64,000 nucleotides of DNA from Mallotus nudiflorus (GCA_947683625.1 CANTUR010001091.1:219862-283861); one strand, 5' to 3'; positions 1-11,519 are shown, counted from the stretch's first letter. The notes: generated by a model not told the origin, from the sequence alone. Numbers and translations are program-made.

Positions 1-718
1 AGATTTTAGAGCAATGCTCTTTTTCTTTTCTTCTTTCTCTTCTTATTCTTCACCTCTTTGCTTGATAGTGAGCTCATGTGTTAAGAGCTTACCAATGAGC
101 ACATCGATTGATAAAGTGGAGAGATCTTGAGCTTCCTTAATTAAAGTAACATGAGATTCCCAAATCCTTCTTAGGTAGGATTCTTAGAATCTTATTGTTT
201 ACTTCTTCCTTAGAGAAATTTTTTCCAAGTTTCTTAAGGGTTATGAGGAGAGCATTAAGAAGATTTGTCATCTCCATAATTAATTCATAAGGCTTAATTT
301 TGAAGGGTTCATATTCATACGTATAAAGTTAAACCTTCTTACTTCTTACTTGAATGTTGCCTTCGTAATGGTTTTCTAAGGTCTCCCACATTTCTTTGGC
401 CGACATGCAATGTTGAAACTTGCCTCCTTCTTCTCTTGTCATTGAAGAGACTAGAGTAATCATAGCTTTTTTATTTTTATGATTTTCTTCCTTTTAATTA
501 ATACTCCATTGGCTTCTTGAAATAGTAATTATCACACCATTAATGATAGTTATGGATGGTTGCCAACCTTTTAGGACAATGTCCCAAAGTTTGATGGAAT
601 CACAATCAAGATATAATTTCATTTTAAATTTCCAATGTGGATAGTCACTACCATTAAAGAATGGTCTAAGAGAATAGATGTTTTGTGATTCACTCCCCAT
701 GATCTTGTATTCTAGCAA
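1..718 (-). pseudogene. Ty1/Copia gag fragment (UBN2-type)
   Basis: This is the gag nucleocapsid region of a Copia retrotransposon read on the minus strand. The ORF opens near 700 with MGSES and continues with FNGSDYPHWKFKMKLYL, the usual DUF4219/UBN2 start of plant Copia Gag. A stop near 494 breaks it. Beyond that, other frames still give the UBN2 core: a SSMTREEGGKF-like stretch, AKEMWETLENHYEG, LNALLITLKKLGKNFS and LSTLSIDVLIGKLLTHE. It is cut by the window start, so pol is not seen. A PBS and LTR lie directly upstream at higher coordinates, as expected for a minus-strand element. Stops and frameshifts make it a pseudogene. Confidence 0.85.
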
Positions 719-737
719 TGAAGTACCTAGAATTCAA

Positions 738-749
738 GCTCTGATACCA
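738..749 (-). promoter_or_regulatory. Copia primer binding site (initiator tRNA-Met)
   Basis: Minus-strand TGGTATCAGAGC is complementary to the 3' end of plant initiator tRNA-Met, the usual Copia primer. It lies two bases inside the LTR edge at 752 and just upstream of the gag fragment. This fixes the orientation of the element as minus. Confidence 0.85.
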
Positions 750-751
750 AA

Positions 752-2150
752 TGAAAATAGCCTTAGAGGGGGGGTGGATAGGATTATCAAATGAAAAAGA
801 GAAATTAAAAGAATTCTTTGTAAGAATTGAATGGAAGTTAAGAAGGAAGAATGAAGAATAAAAAAATTTAAGGAGTTAAGATTCAATAACAATACTACAT
901 CTCCACCTAACTTATCCCCAAGTTAGGATTTTCAATCATCCACAATCTTATTCATAATATTAAGATTAGACAAGAGTTTTATGGCTCACTCTTACAACCT
1001 TACAACATGAGTTTTCAAGGCTCACTCAAAAAACTAAAACCTATGTGTTTCAATGGATAACATTTAAACCAATTCCTTTAGAAATAAATATCACTTCCCT
1101 TTTAATCTAACCAAAGATATAAGATGAAAAGAAATTCTATTTCTATCACACAACTGACTCTCATAAGAGTTATACAAACAAAGAATTATTTTTAAGAGAA
1201 TTTGAGAGCTCAATGAATGCTTAAGAAAGAATGAATGATAAATAATTTTCTTAACTTCCATTCAGCTCTAGAGGCATTTATACTTAAAAATATAGTTTTT
1301 GGAGGTGCAAATGATGTGTCCAACATCTATATTTTGAATCATTGAAAGTGATGTTGTCAGACATCTATTCATGGATTGAAACCATGATTGGCTACTCAAG
1401 ATGTTTGAATTTGCCTACACTTATTCATATAAGCTATTGATATTTGAATTATCTTTTCATATCACTTTGAATCACCTAAATTGGATGTCTGTAACTTAAG
1501 ATATGTCCAAAATACTAAGAGCTATGCAATCTAAAATGTAGAATATTGTTAAACAGCTATACCCAAGTTGAACCCATTATTTTCTATTAAAAAATTTTGA
1601 ATTTGCCCATACTTTTTTCATGAAATTTGTATATATTTGAATTATATTTTCATATCATTTTGAATCACCTAAATTATACTTCTTTGGCTCATGATATGTG
1701 CAAAATACTAAAAGCTATGCAATCTGAAATGCAAAATACTTTTTAATAGCTATACCCAAGTTGAATCCGTGATTTTATATTAAAGAAGTTTGAATTTGCC
1801 TATAATTTTTTCATAAAAGTTTTAGATATTTGACTTATCTTTCCATATCATTTTGAATCACCTAAATTGGACTTTTATAACACAGGATATGTCTAAAATA
1901 CTAAGAGATATGCAATCTAAGATGGCATACGTATACATGGATTTTGACTCAAAATTTGCATAACCAAATGAACTTGGATTTTGAAAAATAAGTCAAATTC
2001 ATAAAGCTCAATATTTCTGCTTCAAATGTGAAAAAGATAATTTTCTCAATATAAAGCTCTAAGGATGTCAAAAGCCTCCTTGAATCTCAAAGGTCCGATT
2101 AGCCCAAGATAATCATACTTCATTTTAACTTCCAAGAGTCCTAACTTATA
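752..2150 (-). mobile_element. Copia 5' LTR (minus-strand element)
   Basis: The LTR starts at TGAAAATAGCC beside the PBS. Its first 620 bases align by eye with the LTR-like segment starting at 5105 in the same orientation. A minus-strand TATA-like box (TATAAATGCC) near 1272-1281 fits a U3/R boundary. The right edge is uncertain; I place it near 2150, where similarity to LTR-like sequence ends. A three-copy tandem repeat lies in the presumed U3 part. No protein is coded here. Confidence 0.6.
1408..1960. repeat. Tandem triplication, about 192-base unit
   Basis: Three head-to-tail copies begin at GAATTTGCC at 1408, 1599 and 1792 (periods 191 and 193). Each contains the marks CATATCA-TTTGAATCACCTAAATT, ATGTCCAAAATACTAA-like sequence and AGCTATGCAATCT. 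The array lies in the U3 half of the Copia LTR and is absent from the related LTR at 5105. Confidence 0.85.
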
Positions 2151-2226
2151 CACACTTAAAGAAACAAATTAAATGCTCAAAATTAAGTTTGTTAAGATCA
2201 AAATTAAGATTGATTATTGCTAAGGT

Positions 2227-2230
<4 letters not shown>

Positions 2231-2299
<69 letters not shown>
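2231..2299. repeat. (TA)n microsatellite
   Basis: An uninterrupted TA dinucleotide run of about 69 bases. Reading frames through it give only Ile-Tyr repeats and are not genes. Confidence 0.98.
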
Positions 2300-2301
<2 letters not shown>

Positions 2302-2949
2302 CTTGATATATATGCTCAAAATTAAGTTTGACCTTAATTGTAAACAATAAATGTATATACATATATACATTTATTTATTTATTGCCAAAAATCAATTAGA
2401 ACCCTTAACTTCCTATTTCTTGATATGAATTTAATTACAAACATTAGAAATAATACCACACATATTTCATGCATTCATCATGTCTATATGAGATGCATGT
2501 TATACAAATAAAAGTAAATACACTAGGTGGGCATTACAATTTATTAGCATAAGACTCATAGGACTTAGATCACTCGACCACAAGAGTAGGTGAGCTTAAT
2601 GAGTTAGAATTAATTTTTTAATCACAAGCGTAGGTTAAATTTTAATCTTAGCATACCTAATTGAACTTAAGAGAGTCTTTAGGTATTTTAGAGCAATTAC
2701 CCTTAACTAAAATCATTGTTTAATTTGTTTAAGTGTTCATGATTTGATTGGAATAGTGAAACTAAGCCTAAGCTCTATATTTTAATTATTTGATTTTATC
2801 TTAGTTTAATTTGCTTTACTTTATATTTTATTTTTTTATCACTTTTATTTGATTTACTAGCTCAAATCATAAGTAGGAATACTGGTATTCAGTATCCAAC
2901 CCTCATGGGAATGCTAACTCTTTATATTGTAATTCACGATCTGTGTGCT
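2300..2949. other. AT-rich spacer, no gene seen
   Basis: No coding potential is seen. The segment just before 2950 looks like the end of an LTR or leader of the plus-strand Copia element that follows, because a degenerate PBS-like TAACTAGAGCTTGG sits at about 2962-2975. I could not define LTR edges. Confidence 0.4.
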
Positions 2950-4900
2950 TACAGGTTTTTAACATAACTAGAGCTTGGGTTCTAGGCACTTAATTGCTAG
3001 AATTTAAGATCATAAGGAGTGAAGTTCTTCTTTTCCAAACCTATAAACATTTTTTTATAAAAGTGACTACCATTTTTGAAAACATAAAATGGAGCTCTAT
3101 CTTGATAGTGATTTTATTATATTATGAGATGTGATCTAAGATAAGAGGAACTCTCCCATGAAGATGGTGGAAGACACATAAGTTCCAAAGGAAAGAAAGA
3201 AATGGACTCAAGAGGAAAAGAAGGAAATAACAAGAAATAAAAAAAAAAGGCTATATTGGTTCTTATTACTTCCATCTCAAGAGAGGAAATAGGCAAAATC
3301 CAACATTACATTTAGGCCAAGGAAATATGGGAGAAATTAAAGAATCACTATGAAGGCAATATTTAAGTAAGATTCAAAATAGTCAAACTTCATATGTTTC
3401 AATATGAGATATTCAAGATGAAGCATCATGAGAGCAAAACCGAGATGACTGATAGGTTGAATGCCTACTTAACAACCTTAGGAAAGTTGGCAAACACTAC
3501 TTTAAAGAAGAAGTCAACACTAAGACCTTAAGGCTGCTACCTAAAAAGGATTAGGAGTTAAGGGTGACTTCAATTGAAGAATCTTATAATCTTTCTAAAC
3601 TTTCAACCAACATCCTCATTAGTGAGCTTCTCACTCATAAGCTTACCTTAAGGCAAAGGGAAGAGGAATAACAAAGCAAAAAATGAAAATAAGAAGAGTT
3701 TTGCATTCAAAGCTTTCAACCAACATCCTCATTAGTAAGCTTCTTATTCATTAGCTTACCTTAAGGCAAATGGAAGAGGAATAATAAGGCAAAAGGAAAA
3801 GAAGAAGAGGCTTATATTCAAAGCATCATAAAACTTAAGTGATAAATATGACCTTGAAATCTCAAGTGAAGATGATGAGGAGATTACATCATTCACTAAG
3901 TACTTTATAGAGTAATTAGAGAAGAAAAACTTAAGCAAACATAAAGATTCCAAAAGAGGTGGCTCCAAGAAAGTAAAGGAAGTCATTTACTTTAAGTGGA
4001 AAAGACCTAATCATAATCAAAATGAATTTCCTAAGCTTAAGCACAAGTATAAAGGAGCCAAAGAAACATAAAAAGCATTCAAGGCCACTTAGGATGACTC
4101 ATCTGAATCTAAGATGGAGGAGGAGCAATAAGAGGTATCAAACATTTGCTTTATGACCTTGGAGGACAAATATATTATACCTATCTTATTATTAATTCTT
4201 CTTGTAATGAATTATGTGATTATGAGTTTTATGATGATGAGACATCCTTAGTAAGAAAATTAGTTATAAAATATCAAAAATTACTTTTAAAAAAGGTTTT
4301 ACAAATAAAAGTTTTTAAAATTATCTAAGAATTTGGAGGATTTGAAGTATAATTTTCAAGTGTTATTTCCTTGAATGAGAAGCTGTCTCATGATTTGAAA
4401 GCCTCTTTATCTTTAAAAAATAGATTTTAAAAAAATCAAAAAGAAAATGAGTTACTTTCAGAAAAAATTTTAAAACTGAAAGGCAATATTTTTAATTTTC
4501 AAAAAGGAAAAGAGACCATTGATCATATCCTAGATAGTCAAAGGGCTCATCATTTGCTATTTGGACTTAGTTATATTGATGGAGCCTTTACATTATTAAG
4601 TCCTTTAAGTTTGTCAAGGCTATTCTTGCTTCATCCATCATTCTTTGTGAAAGCTCTAAAGCTCGAGATTTTAAGACTAAGAGTCTTACGAATCCAAGTG
4701 CCAAAGGAAAGCCTACAAAGGCTAATATTTCTACGACTCAAGGTTTCAAAGCCAAGAAACCTTAACCATATCATGCATTCATGTATTACAATAAAAGGCA
4801 TATATATTTGCACATTAAAACTAAAAAATTCATGCATAATTGCTTATGTGAACTGTAAGTTACTCTATTTTTGTCTAGAAAAGCATAAATCATCTTAGCC
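2950..4900 (+). pseudogene. Ty1/Copia gag pseudogene, plus strand
   Basis: This is a second Copia Gag, on the opposite strand from the one at 1-718. The leader at 2960-3005 resembles the leader beside the first PBS. Recognisable pieces are WTQEEKKEI, KLHMFQYEIFKMKHHES, MTDRLNAYLTTLGKL and LDSQRAHHLLFGLSYIDGA; the last is typical of the gag-pol junction of SIRE-like Copia elements. The zinc-knuckle position near 3990-4035 keeps its spacing, but each of the three cysteines is replaced (Tyr, Trp, Phe). A second degenerate knuckle lies at about 4770-4820. Many stops and shifts are present, and pol is missing: the element is truncated before 5105. Confidence 0.75.
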
Positions 4901-5104
4901 ATGAAATAATTTCAAAGGTTTGTAAGCAAAATATATTTATAAAAATTAAATATTTTTATTGCATAAAATATGGACACACTATAATGTGTGTTACTATATA
5001 AAACTTCATCTCAACCTTTTACCTATGGACCACTTTGAAAGTCACACACCTAAACCAATTAAGGTTTAGGCTTAAAAGGTTGCTTGATGATTGTTTTGCT
5101 ATTT

Positions 5105-6205
5105 TGAAAATGCCTTAAGGGGGTGAATAAGGCAATTGAATAATAAATGGAAATTAAAAGAATTCTTTGTAAGAATTGAAAGAAAGTTAAGAAAGAAGAA
5201 TGATGAACACAAGGATATAAGGAGTCCGGATTCTCAACAATCCTACATTTCCACCTAACTTATCCCTAAGTTAGAATTTTTAATTTCCATAATCTTTTTC
5301 ACAAGATTGAGATTACACAAGAGTTTGAGGCTTACTCTTTCAACCTTATAACTTGAGTTTTACAATGCTCACTCAAAAACCAAATCCCAAGTGTTTCAAT
5401 GGATAAACACTTAAACCAATTCCACTAGAATAGAATCTCACTTCCTGTTTTCTTAATCACAAAAAAATAAAAGAATAATAATATATATTATAACACTCAC
5501 CAACTCTCACAAGAGTTATACAAATATGAAATGAAATTGAAGAGAGTTTTGAGAGCTTAATTGAATGCTTAAGAGAGTATAATAAGTAAATAAGTTTCTT
5601 AACCTTTCAATTGAACTCCATGAGTTGTTTATATAGATAAACAACTTAGATTATGGCTATTGGATGCATTGCTTATGTCTCCAACATCTCTTATTCAATT
5701 TTGAATCATTTTGGACTTATTTCTGTCTGAATGCCCCTCATAATCATAAGGAACAAACCCTAGCTCATGAGTGTCAGTTTGAGGACCGTTGCATTCAAAG
5801 ATATCCATTGAATGCTGTCAAGACTACCCTTATGAGCTGAGCTTTACTCCTCACGATCGTGAGGGCAACTTATGAGGAGCACTGACCATTTTGTCAAAAA
5901 TGAGCTCCTAAGGCACTATACAAGGTTGGCTCATAAGGGGCTCATAAGGTGCTCGTGAGTAAACCACTATAAGTCTAAATTTGTATATTTTTCATATATA
6001 ATTATTTCTCAAGGATTGGGGACTTGCATAGATTAAGATACTTTATCAAAATGCATATTTATACTCTTTCAAGGAGTATTTCCATTGTCTTCAGTCATTA
6101 AACAATTATTTTTTATAATTAATCAACTTCCTATACATTTAAAGGAAATCTTTAGATTCTAAAGTGTTTGTTAAAGTCTAAATTTAAGAGTTTGATCAAG
6201 CAAAT
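5105..6205 (-). mobile_element. Copia 3' LTR (minus-strand element)
   Basis: It begins TGAAAATGCC and aligns with the LTR at 752 for about 620 bases in the same orientation; past that the two differ. A minus-strand TATA-like box (CTATATAAAC) lies near 5625. To its right, a pyrimidine run at 6208-6226 is, on the minus strand, a purine tract of the kind that precedes a 3' LTR. It belongs with the RNase H fragment at 8956, not with the LTR at 752. The right edge is approximate. Confidence 0.6.
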
Positions 6206-7319
6206 GGTTAATAATCTCTCCCTTTTTGGCTTTGAAAACCAATTTTATAAGATAATAATAATAAATAAAGTGTGTGAGTGTCAAAAATAAACGACATGAA
6301 TAAGTATGTATTATAAAAAATAGCTCCCCTTTTCAAATTAATCAAATGTAATATGTGGAAAAATTTTGCTCCCGCTTAATATATGCATAAATTCATGTAT
6401 CAGAACATAAAATAAATTGAATTATCATAGCATACATAAGGAATATCAAATAATCATAAAGGAGATTATTAAAAAAATTAAAAATAATTTTAAAAAATTT
6501 CTCCTTTATAAATATATTTTTTTATTACTCCTCTTTTATCGACATAATAAGAAATATAAATTTAATATTTTATTCCCCTTTTGTTAAAAGAAATAAAATT
6601 CAACATAAGGAACAAAAATAAATATGGCCTAACAAAACAAATGTGTTAAAAACATGATAACATGATTATTTTTTAAAAAAATGTTAGGCAATATAAAGGA
6701 AATAATTTCAAACATATACGCATGTAGTGCTATTAAAATGCATCATAAAAATAGTACATGTAGCACTTGACAAGTTTAATTATCACATTATCATATATAG
6801 CTTAGCTAGCTAACATACATGATCCTGTAGCACTTAGCATATCACAATATAGCTTCTTCTCCCCCTTTGTCAAAGATAAAAAGAAAAGAGATATAAAGGG
6901 AAATGAACCTAAAGGAACAAAAAATTCTAGAGGGAATAATAGACCAAGAACTAAAGCAATGAAAACAAAGATACATCAAATCTTTATAAAATCTATGTCA
7001 TGCATAAACAAAGTAAACAAAATAAGGCCTTTTATAAAAAAAAAATGAAAGCATGATTATGTGAAAGACCAAGTAAGGAAAATATATTCAAAATATTCTC
7101 CCTTAAAATTAACTAAGTACATAAGCAAACTCAATTATTTATCCTCCTTTTTCAAATTGTAAAAGGAAAGTTTAGCAAAATATAAAATTGCATAAAAAAA
7201 GGATAGAATTCCAATGATATTGGAATTTCAATTGTAAATAAAAATAAAAACAACAGAATACAAGATATAAACTACCATATTAAGGCTTAAAAAATTGAAA
7301 ATAAATAGTAAATAAACCA
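6206..7319. other. Copia 3' untranslated region, no gene seen
   Basis: This is AT-rich sequence between the extra ORF and the 3' LTR of the minus-strand Copia element. On the minus strand it contains a TTTGACAAAGGGGGAGAAG motif at about 6853-6872, a polypurine-like sequence common in the 3' part of SIRE-type Copia elements. No ORF of substance is present. Confidence 0.5.
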
Positions 7320-8080
7320 AATATAAACTTATGAAAAATAAAGAAAATCTAGTCTTGTGGATAAACTAAACACTAAACAAATAAAATAAATAGTAAATAA
7401 ACCAAACACTAAACAAAGAAAATGTTTAGTATGTCTTGCTTCAAAAGGTTTAACATTAGGTTTAGCATGTTGAGTCCAAAAAGGATTATGAAACAAAGGA
7501 AATAGCTTCATTACTCAAGCCCCTAGCATGAATAGAATAGGTAATAAACCTATGCACATACCAAAGAGATTTTAAAGCAAAATTCAATGTTTTAGTGTGT
7601 CCTACTTCAAAAGGTTTTGCATTAGGTTTAGCGTATTGAGTCTAAAAAGGATTAGGAAGTCAAGAAGAAATAGGAGAAGCTAAACTCCCTTGTTTAAAAT
7701 TAAAGATACCATTAAATTCTTAAAAGGTAAGAAATCTATCTCTCCCACCCAATCTAAATCTCATGCTATTCATAGAATTTTACACATTAAAATGGTGGGT
7801 TCTCAAGTAATAGGAAGCAAGAAATTCAAAGACCAAAGAGGGATAGGTAGGAAAAGCATTCAATGCAAAATCATATAAACCCACATTCTTAAGAAATATT
7901 CTAACTCATTGTAGAATCTCATCTAGCTTAAGACATATACTTAATGGAAATAATTTTCCTTTCCTTGAATTGAGCAGGTTTGAGTTGAAATGTAAAAGAG
8001 AGGATGTTGCTTCTTAGATTGATCTTTGATAGCTCTTTTAAAAGAGGAAGAAGCATCTTGAGTTTTCTTCTTAAGAGCCA
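7320..8080 (-). pseudogene. Degenerate extra ORF downstream of Copia pol
   Basis: The minus strand opens near 8080 with MALKKKTQDASSSFKRAIKD. It then gives broken pieces such as NAFPTYPSLVFEFLASYYLR and MRFRLGGRDRFLTF. The pattern (tyrosine-proline-leucine-valine followed by a glycine-glycine-arginine stretch) resembles the putative plant transposon protein domain found as an extra ORF in some retrotransposons. The position after RNase H and before the 3' LTR is the place of env-like or extra ORFs in SIRE-type elements. At least four stops are present. The family assignment is by eye and is not secure. Confidence 0.4.
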
Positions 8081-8955
8081 TGATGATGAGATGGAAGAGC
8101 TAAGAGTAAAGAGTTTTAGAAAAAAAATAAAATTTGTTTTGAAAGGAGTTCAAATGCAAAGAAAATGATATGAGGATGAAAAGAATAGTTTGAGGAGTTT
8201 ATATATGCAAGAATCAGGGTTAAAATTAATACAAAAAAATTCCAAAAGTACTCAAAAATTGCATGTTACCGTTTCAGAGAAGGAAAGAGTTAAAAAAAAT
8301 TGTAATCCTAATAGAATTAGGAATTTTTTGCTTGTCAGACCGCTACTCACTACTGGTCCACTTATGAGTGGCTCTGGACAAGTTGAGCCACAATGGTCAT
8401 GAGCTCAACGGCTCGTGATGGAAGATTCTGGAAGGTCCCTAAACTTTTAAATTCTTTGCAATTAGGTCCTTAAAACGTAACAAATAGATATTTATCCACT
8501 AAATTAATCATCAAATCAAAACAAATCACAACTAAATTAAATACTTTGACAAATATCATCAACAATACCAAGTTAAAAAAATTAATTTTAAATCATTATT
8601 TGAAAAATAATTATTAAAAATAAATCATATAAATGGGAAATCAATAAATTATGTTCATGAAATAAATTTGCTTATTTAAATAATCAATAAATTCAATAAA
8701 ATTCAATAATTAATTATTTAAATAGCAAATATTTTTTCAGATAAAATTTTCACATGACCAAAAAAATATAAATTTTATTAATAAATTAATATGATAGAGT
8801 ATTAGACACCAAAAATAAACCAACAATATATGAATCATGATAAAACAAGAATTTATGTGATGGTATCAAATACAAAAAATAAATAGGAACTAAACATTAG
8901 TGAAAAACATGATTACACACAAATCCAATCATCAAGTAACTGATTAAGGAAGTCA
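8081..8955. other. Non-coding stretch between extra ORF and RNase H
   Basis: AT-rich DNA inside the minus-strand Copia element. I see no protein family in it. A segment at 8335-8425 repeats CTCATGAG/GCTCGTGA-like words also found at 5835-5965 in the LTR, which supports common membership. Confidence 0.45.
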
Positions 8956-9215
8956 TCAAGATAAGCTTGAACCATCAATCATACCAAGTTCACAGTTAAT
9001 AAAATTTAATCTTTCCTCACAAAGAGGCTTGGTAAAGATGTCTGCTAATTGGTAATTAGGATCAACAAAATTAAGAAAAATATCACCATTTTGCACATGA
9101 TCATGTAAGAAATGATGTCTAATATCAATATGCTTAGTTCTAGAATGTTGAATGGGATTCTTACTAAGGTTTATAGCAGCTGTATTGTCACATTTCATTG
9201 GAATGTGATTATTTT
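8956..9215 (-). pseudogene. Copia RNase H C-terminal fragment
   Basis: This is the last 80 or so residues of a Ty1/Copia polyprotein. MKCDNTAAINLSKNP, HIDIRHHFLHDHVQ and QLADIFTKPL are the diagnostic C-terminal RNase H motifs, with the catalytic Asp in CDNTAAI. The frame is open over 80 residues. Homology stops abruptly at about 9215, so the rest of pol is deleted or lies elsewhere. It gives the orientation (minus) for the Copia 3' end at 5105-9215. Confidence 0.9.
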
Positions 9216-10047
9216 GTTATTGTTGTTAGTGTGAGATTATATGATGCTAGTGCTAATGTTAATGTTAATCTAGCTTCAACTTCATTAAATTGTTGATTTA
9301 GGGTTAATTTATGTTATTTTATTCACTATCTTAGGGTTGTTTCTTTAGTATGGATTGCCATGTTTAAAATTTAAAGTATGTTTTTTCTATTTATATCTTA
9401 TACTTCTATTTTCTGAAACAATTTATGAATAAAATGATATATTTTGTGCCCTGCTTAAGTTGCCTTAGTTTTTTTTTTCCAATTTATATTGTTGCAACAA
9501 ACATAAAACTATTGTGTTCCTATGGTTACTTGAATGGTTCATAAGTGAGGTAAATACATAGATAGGTGATAGTTAACTCTGTGGAGGAGATTATGGTGAT
9601 AGAGGAAGAAGGATTTTAAGGAGTTTATTTTAATGTTGCTATGTGTTTTTTTAAAACAGTATTCTTGTAGGATAAAGATTTATGTCGCAGCTTGCTACAC
9701 TAAAGTGCATCGCGGGTCATGATATAATTATGATACTGCCCCCAGTGCAATTTTTTTCATTAGATTATCAAAAAAAAAATTACAAACTACAAATGTTTAA
9801 ATCCTTGCACAACCTCTATGCAACTTAAATTTTTGATTCAAAAAAAATTTTGAATTTTCAAAAAAATAAAATTCAATTAAAATAAAAAGGGTAAAAATGT
9901 AATTATCGTTACCCTCAACGTCACTATAGACGTTGAGGATATTGACATGTATCACTACCTATTCTTATTATTTTAAGTATTATTTTTTTTTTTAGTGTTA
10001 GTTGCAACTTTTTTTTTTGATAGGTTTTTAACAACTACTTGTGTTTA
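9216..10047. other. Intergenic DNA, unassigned
   Basis: No gene is seen. The part at 9230-9560 looks like T-rich UTR or intergenic sequence. A TTCTTGTAG string at 9662-9670 is a poor match to a CACTA transposon end. A short perfect inverted repeat lies at 9913-9938. Confidence 0.4.
9913..9938. repeat. Perfect inverted repeat, 10-base arms
   Basis: CCTCAACGTC and GACGTTGAGG flank the loop ACTATA. It is not next to an ORF. It may be a transposon subterminal repeat or a small foldback; nothing else supports a function. Confidence 0.8.
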
Positions 10048-10113
<66 letters not shown>

Positions 10114-10114
10114 T
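10048..10114. repeat. (ATT)n microsatellite
   Basis: An ATT trinucleotide run of about 67 bases, directly before an AGCTC-rich transposon remnant. Poly-Ile frames through it on both strands are artefacts. Confidence 0.98.
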
Positions 10115-10130
10115 TATGTGATTGTAAACT

Positions 10131-10406
10131 ATTCAATTTTTTTTTCAAGTCTCTTTTCAAGTTCATAAACGATCTCATAATCAAGATCGCAAATGAGCTC
10201 ATAAATGAGCTCACAAACAAGCTCTTTATTGAGCTCATTAACGAACTTCTAAATGAGCTTGAGCTTTAATCAATCAACCGTTAAACGAATGAACTTGAGC
10301 TCGAGCTTGGCTTTTCAAAAATAAACAAGCTTGAGCCAAGTTTGAGCCTTCCATTAAATATGCGAGCCAAGTCGGAGCTTTTTAGAGTTTAGCTCGCTTA
10401 CACCCA
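10131..10406. mobile_element. AGCTC-rich hAT-like element remnant
   Basis: Dense GAGCTC/GAGCTTGAGC words run through this segment, which ends in GCTCGCTTACACCC. The reverse complement of that end resembles the GGTGTAATTGAG start of the fuller copy at 10499. It looks like one end of a decayed non-autonomous element. Confidence 0.5.
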
Positions 10407-10498
10407 AATGAATATTGTAATAAAAATAAAAATTATACATAATATATTTCTCAAAAAGGAAGGATTGAGATTGATTAATTTTCTTTTTTAGGGATAAT

Positions 10499-11453
10499 TA
10501 GAGGTGTAATTGAGTTGAACCAAGCCGAACTCTTAAAAGTTCAAATTGGCTGGTTTAAAAATTAATAAACTCGAGTCGAGCTCGAGCTTATTAAATTTTT
10601 AAAAGTCTGGCTTAAACTCGTGTTTAACGAGATCGAGCTGAGCTCGCAATCTAGGCAAGCTCAACATAGAGCATATATAATTTCTTATTATACTTAGTAA
10701 TTAAACATTGTTTACTTACTACTAAATTAATATAATACAATATTTACTTGATATTGTATTTACTTCATAATTAAAATTTTATTTACTTAATACAAACATT
10801 AATTTACTTCAAAACAATAAAATTGATCATCAAATTTAAATTCTATTTAATAATGTTTATTTAATTAATACTTATTAATTTAAATTATATTTAATTAATG
10901 GAAATTTTAATATTTATATTAATTTATACAAAAATTGTATAATTTTATTTTTAATATCTAATTTTTATTATAAAATTAAATAATTTTATTACAAATATAA
11001 ACTTTTTTACTAGAATTAAAAACTTTAATTGTATTATATTATATTTAACTAATGATATACTTTATATTAATATTATTTCACATCAAAACTATATAATTAT
11101 TATTATGAATATATAATTTCTATTATATTTAATAATTTAAGTTATATATCATTTTTTATTATGAGTATATGATTTTTATGCAATATTATTACCTAATATT
11201 AATTTTTAAATTAATAAATTAATATATGGTTTGACAAGTTTATTTATAAGTTGACTTACGAACTTACAAATAAATCTATTCTTAAAATTAAATAAGTTAA
11301 TTTTTTTAAAAATTCGAACTCAATTGATTTAATTTACGAGCTCAAAATAAAATTCAGGCTGGTCTCATTTTGTTTAATAAATAAACTTGAACAAACTCTT
11401 TTTGAACCCAGCTCCGAACAAATAACAAGCAGCTCGGCTCCGCTGCACCCATG
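10499..11453. mobile_element. Non-autonomous hAT-like element, about 0.95 kb
   Basis: The ends are inverted and alike: TAGAGGTGTAATTGAG on the left and, reversed, CATGGGTGCAGCGGAG on the right. Both carry GAGCTCGAGC-type subterminal words. The eight bases on each side (GGGATAAT and ACAATAAT) share their last five, as expected of an old 8-base hAT duplication. The interior is pure AT-rich DNA with no ORF. It ends about 30 bases before the presumed PSF3 promoter element. The superfamily assignment is inference. Confidence 0.5.
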
Positions 11454-11485
11454 ACAATAATTAATTAAACGGGACAAAAGAAAGG

Positions 11486-11493
11486 GCGCCAAT
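11486..11493 (-). promoter_or_regulatory. E2F-type site upstream of PSF3
   Basis: Minus-strand ATTGGCGC fits the plant E2F consensus WTTSSCSS. It sits in a short GC-rich island (GGGCGCCAATTCAGCGCC) about 130 bases before the likely 5' UTR splice donor. Genes of the pre-replication and helicase machinery are commonly E2F-controlled for S-phase expression. Binding is not shown here. Confidence 0.5.
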
Positions 11494-11519
11494 TCAGCGC
11501 CTCTGCTAAATTTTTTCAA

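Noticed and set aside
738..749. tRNA gene
   Set aside because: Only 12 bases complementary to a tRNA 3' end, beside an LTR; it is a primer binding site. The same holds at 27410 and 46593.
752..6205. LTRs at 752 and 5105 as two ends of one element
   Set aside because: Both are in the same orientation, but the PBS and gag are on the outer (left) side of the first, and the DNA between them has a plus-strand gag. They are related LTRs of two different minus-strand elements.
9655..9675. CACTA transposon end (TTCTTGTAG)
   Set aside because: The terminal CACTA is not present and no partner end or subterminal repeat was found.
10035..10269. Poly-Ile reading frames
   Set aside because: Produced by the ATT microsatellite.
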